A stretch of DNA of 9,271 nt, from contig QGUU01000069.1 of NCBI GenBank assembly GCA_003242525.1, positions 1-9,271 of the forward strand, given 5' to 3'. Source of the stretch: Pseudomonadota bacterium. Lineage in GTDB: Bacteria; Pseudomonadota; Alphaproteobacteria; Rhizobiales; Rhizobiaceae. Made by a program: the position numbers and the translations under genes. Under the pieces are notes generated by a model. It made no database searches, was not told the DNA's origin, and worked only from the letters and a program-made list of their open reading frames with translations. This document shows positions 6,610-9,271 of this stretch, one piece after another; the stretch's first letter is position 1, and each line of letters opens with the position of its first letter.

Positions 6610-7962
6610 TCAATCCTGCTCTTGTGTCGTGAACGTCTGTGCCGCAAGCATGCTGATGCGCGTCAGGCAGGCCGCGGCCGTTTCGTTCGATCTGCGTTCT
6701 TTTTCAACCAGTGCGGCGATCCTCTCGAACGCGCCTGATATGTCTTCCGCAGCGATGTAGCCGACGGGCCTGGAACGCGCCGTTCCGTTGGCGACAAGCC
6801 CGACGCCGTTGTTGTCTCCCACCAGTGTTAATGTGGCAGTCCCGGGGTGCGCGCAGCCCTTGGCGCAACCGGAGACATGCACCGTGACGGAACCGTCAAA
6901 CAGGCTGGCGTACTGCCGCGCGAAGCCTTCAGCCAGGGTACGGGTTTCAACCAGGCCCGAACCGCAGGCCGGGCGGCCGGGGCACGCAACGACATGCAGC
7001 CGGGGATCGCCCGCATCGGTGACAAAACCCAGCTTGACGGCGCTCCCCTGGAGAAGGGATCCAGCGTCCGGCGACAGGCCGAGCACCAGCATGGCGCGCC
7101 GGGGGGCCGGCCGGATTTCGATAGCTCCAAGTTCGACAGCCTGTCGCGCCAACTCCGCGATCGCGTCTGCCGGCATCGAGCCGAAGGGGAGGGCGACGCT
7201 CAAGGCGCTGGAACCATTTGCAAGCGTGTGAATGCCGAGCAGCGGCTGCCTGGCTAGTATTGACCGAATGCTGGCCGGGCCTTCCTGATCCTCACGCACC
7301 AGCGTGCCGATAATCCTGTTCAGTGAAGAGTGATCCAGGTCTCGGGCGCGCGCGTGGAGGCCGAGTTCCGCCACTGCCTCAAGGACGCGGACAGCCGCTA
7401 CGATTGCCTCTGTTTGCCCGACGAAGCCGAGAGCTCTTGTTGCCGAGGCGTCGCCGCCGACCGACATGCGCCACAGTGGCTCTCCGTTCGCTTGAACGGC
7501 GGTGAGCTTCACATCGGCGAGAAGGGCATCCATTGCAACTCGTCCGCCGCCATCGACGATGACCGTAACCTTGGGGCCCAGGCGGCCCAGCAAGCCGGCA
7601 GACTCGAGCGCAGCGCGAATGGCTTCGGCGAGTGGACGCGGATCGGCGACTTCGTCAGGGTCGATTCCCGCCAGAGGTCCGGTTTCCACCGGCACTCCGC
7701 TGCGAACCGCAATGCCAAGTGCGTTGACTTCGCCTGCAAGTTGGCGTGCGCTCGCGGGAGTCAGGCCACGGATCTGGATCGAGCCGCGCTGGGTGACTTC
7801 CATGATGCCGTTGCCGTGCCGCCTGGCTGAGCCGCAAAGCCCGACAAGGGCAGCCGGCGTTACTCCGCCGGACAAGGGGCTGAGCCGGACAAGAAGGCCG
7901 TCGCCCGTCTGCATGGGCAGTGAAAGGGCGGGGCAGGCGCCCCGGCGGAGGATGGCATTCAT
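6610..7962 (-). CDS. cobG: Precorrin-3B synthase (oxygen-dependent, Fe-S, sirohaem-reductase-like)
   Basis: Hydroxylates precorrin-3A at C20 and forms the gamma-lactone, giving precorrin-3B. This monooxygenase step needs molecular oxygen and marks the aerobic pathway. The 450-residue protein belongs to the nitrite/sulfite reductase superfamily. An N-terminal ferredoxin-like half-domain (about 20-90, including EVTQRGSIQIRGL 55-67) is repeated around 250-300, and the 4Fe-4S cysteines occur as C-X5-C (Cys327, Cys333) and C-X3-C (Cys366, Cys370, in VSGCAKGCAHP). All four are intact, so the cluster should form. The ATG at 7962 overlaps the cobN stop as ATGA and has a very strong Shine-Dalgarno sequence. 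An assimilatory sulfite or nitrite reductase is excluded by the length and by the position among cob genes. Confidence 0.95.
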   Translation of the reverse strand: MNAILRRGACPALSLPMQTGDGLLVRLSPLSGGVTPAALVGLCGSARRHGNGIMEVTQRGSIQIRGLTPASARQLAGEVNALGIAVRSGVPVETGPLAGIDPDEVADPRPLAEAIRAALESAGLLGRLGPKVTVIVDGGGRVAMDALLADVKLTAVQANGEPLWRMSVGGDASATRALGFVGQTEAIVAAVRVLEAVAELGLHARARDLDHSSLNRIIGTLVREDQEGPASIRSILARQPLLGIHTLANGSSALSVALPFGSMPADAIAELARQAVELGAIEIRPAPRRAMLVLGLSPDAGSLLQGSAVKLGFVTDAGDPRLHVVACPGRPACGSGLVETRTLAEGFARQYASLFDGSVTVHVSGCAKGCAHPGTATLTLVGDNNGVGLVANGTARSRPVGYIAAEDISGAFERIAALVEKERRSNETAAACLTRISMLAAQTFTTQEQD

Positions 7963-9271
7963 TCCGCCGCCTCCTTCGATCCCGTAGATACGTGCACGTC
8001 AGAAACTGGCGTACCGGATCGGGCCTCGGCCTCTGCAATCAGGGCCATCAGGTCATCGTCGACGGAATTGCGCAGCGGGTGCCACAGGCCTCGCCGCCGG
8101 GCAGAAAGAAACCGCTCGGCGATTACCCTTGCCGCGGCTGGGTTTTCACGCAGAAGGAAAGCGCGAACGTCCGGATCGTCGACATAGGCGGCATGCACCG
8201 CCTCCACCAGAGAGCCCGGAATTGCCTGTGTGGTTTCCACGAAGCCAATCAGGCGATCCACGGTCTCGGCAAATTCGGAAGCGCCGCGCGGGCCATGCCG
8301 CATCTGGCCTTCGATAAAGCGTTTGTTGATGGCCCGCGCCCGCACCACGCGTCCTACCGCTTCGGCGACCGAGCGCGGCTTTGGCCTCTGCGGATCCGTC
8401 GTATCCAGCACTATCACGTCCGCCTTTCCGCCAAGTGCCGCAACGGCAGCGGAAAAGCCGCCGATGAAGGCTACGTCAGCCGAGCCTTCCAGAATGTCGC
8501 GGCCGGGATCGTCGCTCGTATGAACGAGCAGATCCGCATCGACAAGGCGCGCGGCAAAGGCATCGGGCGCTGCCTTCCCTTCCCCTTCGGCACCACCAAA
8601 GGAATGAGATGCCGTACCGAGATAGGCGCGACCGAGTTCCTCGCGCTCTGTCCAGTCGCCGCTGGCAAGCAGGCTCTCCAGCCCCGCGCCATAGGTGCCC
8701 GGCGATGAGCCGAAGATGCGCGGCTCGAGCTTGCCTGTCGCGCGACGTTGCGCGGCCAGCGGGTTTTCCGAATCTTCCTCGTCGCGCTCTGCCACGGCGC
8801 GCGCGGCCGCATCGATCAACGCGATCTGAGTTGGAAACATGTCGCGGAACAGGCCGGAAATGCGCCAGGTTACATCGACCCGCGGCCGACCGATCGCCGC
8901 AGGTGGCAACACCTCGATGCCTGTCACGCGCCCTGTGGCGGCGTCCCATTGCGGCCGGCAGCCCATCAGCGCAAGACCCTGGGCTATCTCCTCGCCTCCC
9001 GTGCGCAGCGAAGCCGAGCCCCACAGGTCTATAACGAGCGAGCGCGGCCAGTCTCCATGTGTCTGCAGGTAGGTCGTCACGACCTCGTCAGCCGCCGCCC
9101 GGCCAATGTCGAAGGCCGTCGGAGTGGGCATGGTGCGTGGGTCGGCCGTGAATAGGTTCCGCCCGGTAGGCAGCACATCCGTGCGCCCACGGGAAGGCGC
9201 GCCGGACGGCCCTGGGCGAATGTGGCGGGGGTCGCGCGCGGCAAACAGGCTCTTTTTTTCCGGCGCCGGGG
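7959..9271 (-). CDS. cobN: Cobaltochelatase large subunit, C-terminal part (runs off right edge)
   Basis: CobN binds hydrogenobyrinic acid a,c-diamide and, with the AAA+ partners CobS and CobT, inserts cobalt at the cost of ATP. The frame is open from the stop at 7959 to the window edge and shows 436 residues; the family is usually about 1,250, so roughly the last third is present. The GTG at 9176 is internal: translation continues upstream, with DVLPTGRNLF across that point being a classic CobN motif. Other family-like stretches are LVIDLWGSASLRTGGEEIAQGLALMG, TASHSFGGAEG, ADVAFIGGFSAAVAALGG, RVVRARAINKRFIEGQMRHGPRGASEF (each in order) and RRGLWHP close to the C-terminus. The related ChlH and BchH lack this gene context. 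CobS and CobT are not in the window. A run of seven T at 9253-9259 (seven A in the coding sense) encodes Lys-Lys-Glu and does not break the frame. Confidence 0.95.
   Translation of the reverse strand, partial: PAPEKKSLFAARDPRHIRPGPSGAPSRGRTDVLPTGRNLFTADPRTMPTPTAFDIGRAAADEVVTTYLQTHGDWPRSLVIDLWGSASLRTGGEEIAQGLALMGCRPQWDAATGRVTGIEVLPPAAIGRPRVDVTWRISGLFRDMFPTQIALIDAAARAVAERDEEDSENPLAAQRRATGKLEPRIFGSSPGTYGAGLESLLASGDWTEREELGRAYLGTASHSFGGAEGEGKAAPDAFAARLVDADLLVHTSDDPGRDILEGSADVAFIGGFSAAVAALGGKADVIVLDTTDPQRPKPRSVAEAVGRVVRARAINKRFIEGQMRHGPRGASEFAETVDRLIGFVETTQAIPGSLVEAVHAAYVDDPDVRAFLLRENPAAARVIAERFLSARRRGLWHPLRNSVDDDLMALIAEAEARSGTPVSDVHVSTGSKEAAE
7970..7976 (-). promoter_or_regulatory. Strong Shine-Dalgarno site of cobG
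   Basis: Reads AAGGAGG on the minus strand, 7 bases before the cobG ATG, and lies within the last codons of cobN. It is the best ribosome binding site in the window and fixes the cobG start. It suggests that cobG is translated at a rate independent of the long cobN frame before it. Confidence 0.8.

Noticed and set aside
6609..6647. N-terminal extension of cobH inside cobG
   Set aside because: The ATG at 6608 places the catalytic histidine at residue 43 and has its own ribosome binding site.
9253..9259. Run of seven T (seven A in the coding sense) as a frameshift or slippage site in cobN
   Set aside because: The frame is intact on both sides and there is no slippery heptamer with a downstream structure or alternative product; probably ordinary Lys codons.
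9177..9271. Possible gene start at the GTG at 9176, leaving the right edge non-coding
   Set aside because: The same frame continues without a stop to the edge and completes the CobN motif DVLPTGRN, so the GTG is internal.
1..9271. Cobalamin riboswitch controlling the operon
   Set aside because: There is no untranslated stretch large enough to hold one, and I saw no B12-box-like element; if present it would lie upstream of the operon's first gene, outside the window.

Overview
The window is a fully coding stretch of an aerobic (late cobalt insertion) cobalamin biosynthesis operon. GC content is high, there is almost no non-coding DNA, and neighbouring genes are joined mostly by 4-base ATGA or GTGA overlaps. 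Gene content (cobG rather than cbi-type genes, cobE, cobN, a fused cobL) and order resemble the cob clusters of Alphaproteobacteria, including the strain historically called Pseudomonas denitrificans. I infer an aerobic alphaproteobacterium and cannot name the genus from the sequence alone.

Layout, following the main direction of transcription (minus strand, from the right edge): cobN (C-terminal part only, runs off the right edge), cobG, cobH, cobI, cobJ; then cobK on the opposite (plus) strand; then, again on the minus strand, cobL, cobE, cobM, cobA and the N-terminal part of cobB, which runs off the left edge. cobK overlaps the end of cobJ by 22 bases, and its start codon overlaps that of cobL, so the inverted gene leaves no intergenic DNA on either side.

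Together the genes take uroporphyrinogen III to hydrogenobyrinic acid and on to its a,c-diamide and cobalt insertion: CobA makes precorrin-2; CobI methylates C20; CobG makes precorrin-3B; CobJ methylates C17 with ring contraction; CobM methylates C11; (CobF, absent here, would make precorrin-6A); CobK reduces it; CobL methylates C5 and C15 and decarboxylates; CobH moves the C11 methyl to C12; CobB amidates the a and c side chains; CobN is the large subunit of the cobaltochelatase. CobE is an accessory protein of uncertain role. CobS, CobT and the nucleotide loop genes are not in the window.

I found no RNA gene, insertion sequence, CRISPR array, riboswitch or convincing terminator. I see no previously undescribed system. 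The points most worth a second look are altered signature residues in CobA, the embedded inverted cobK, and the missing cobF.
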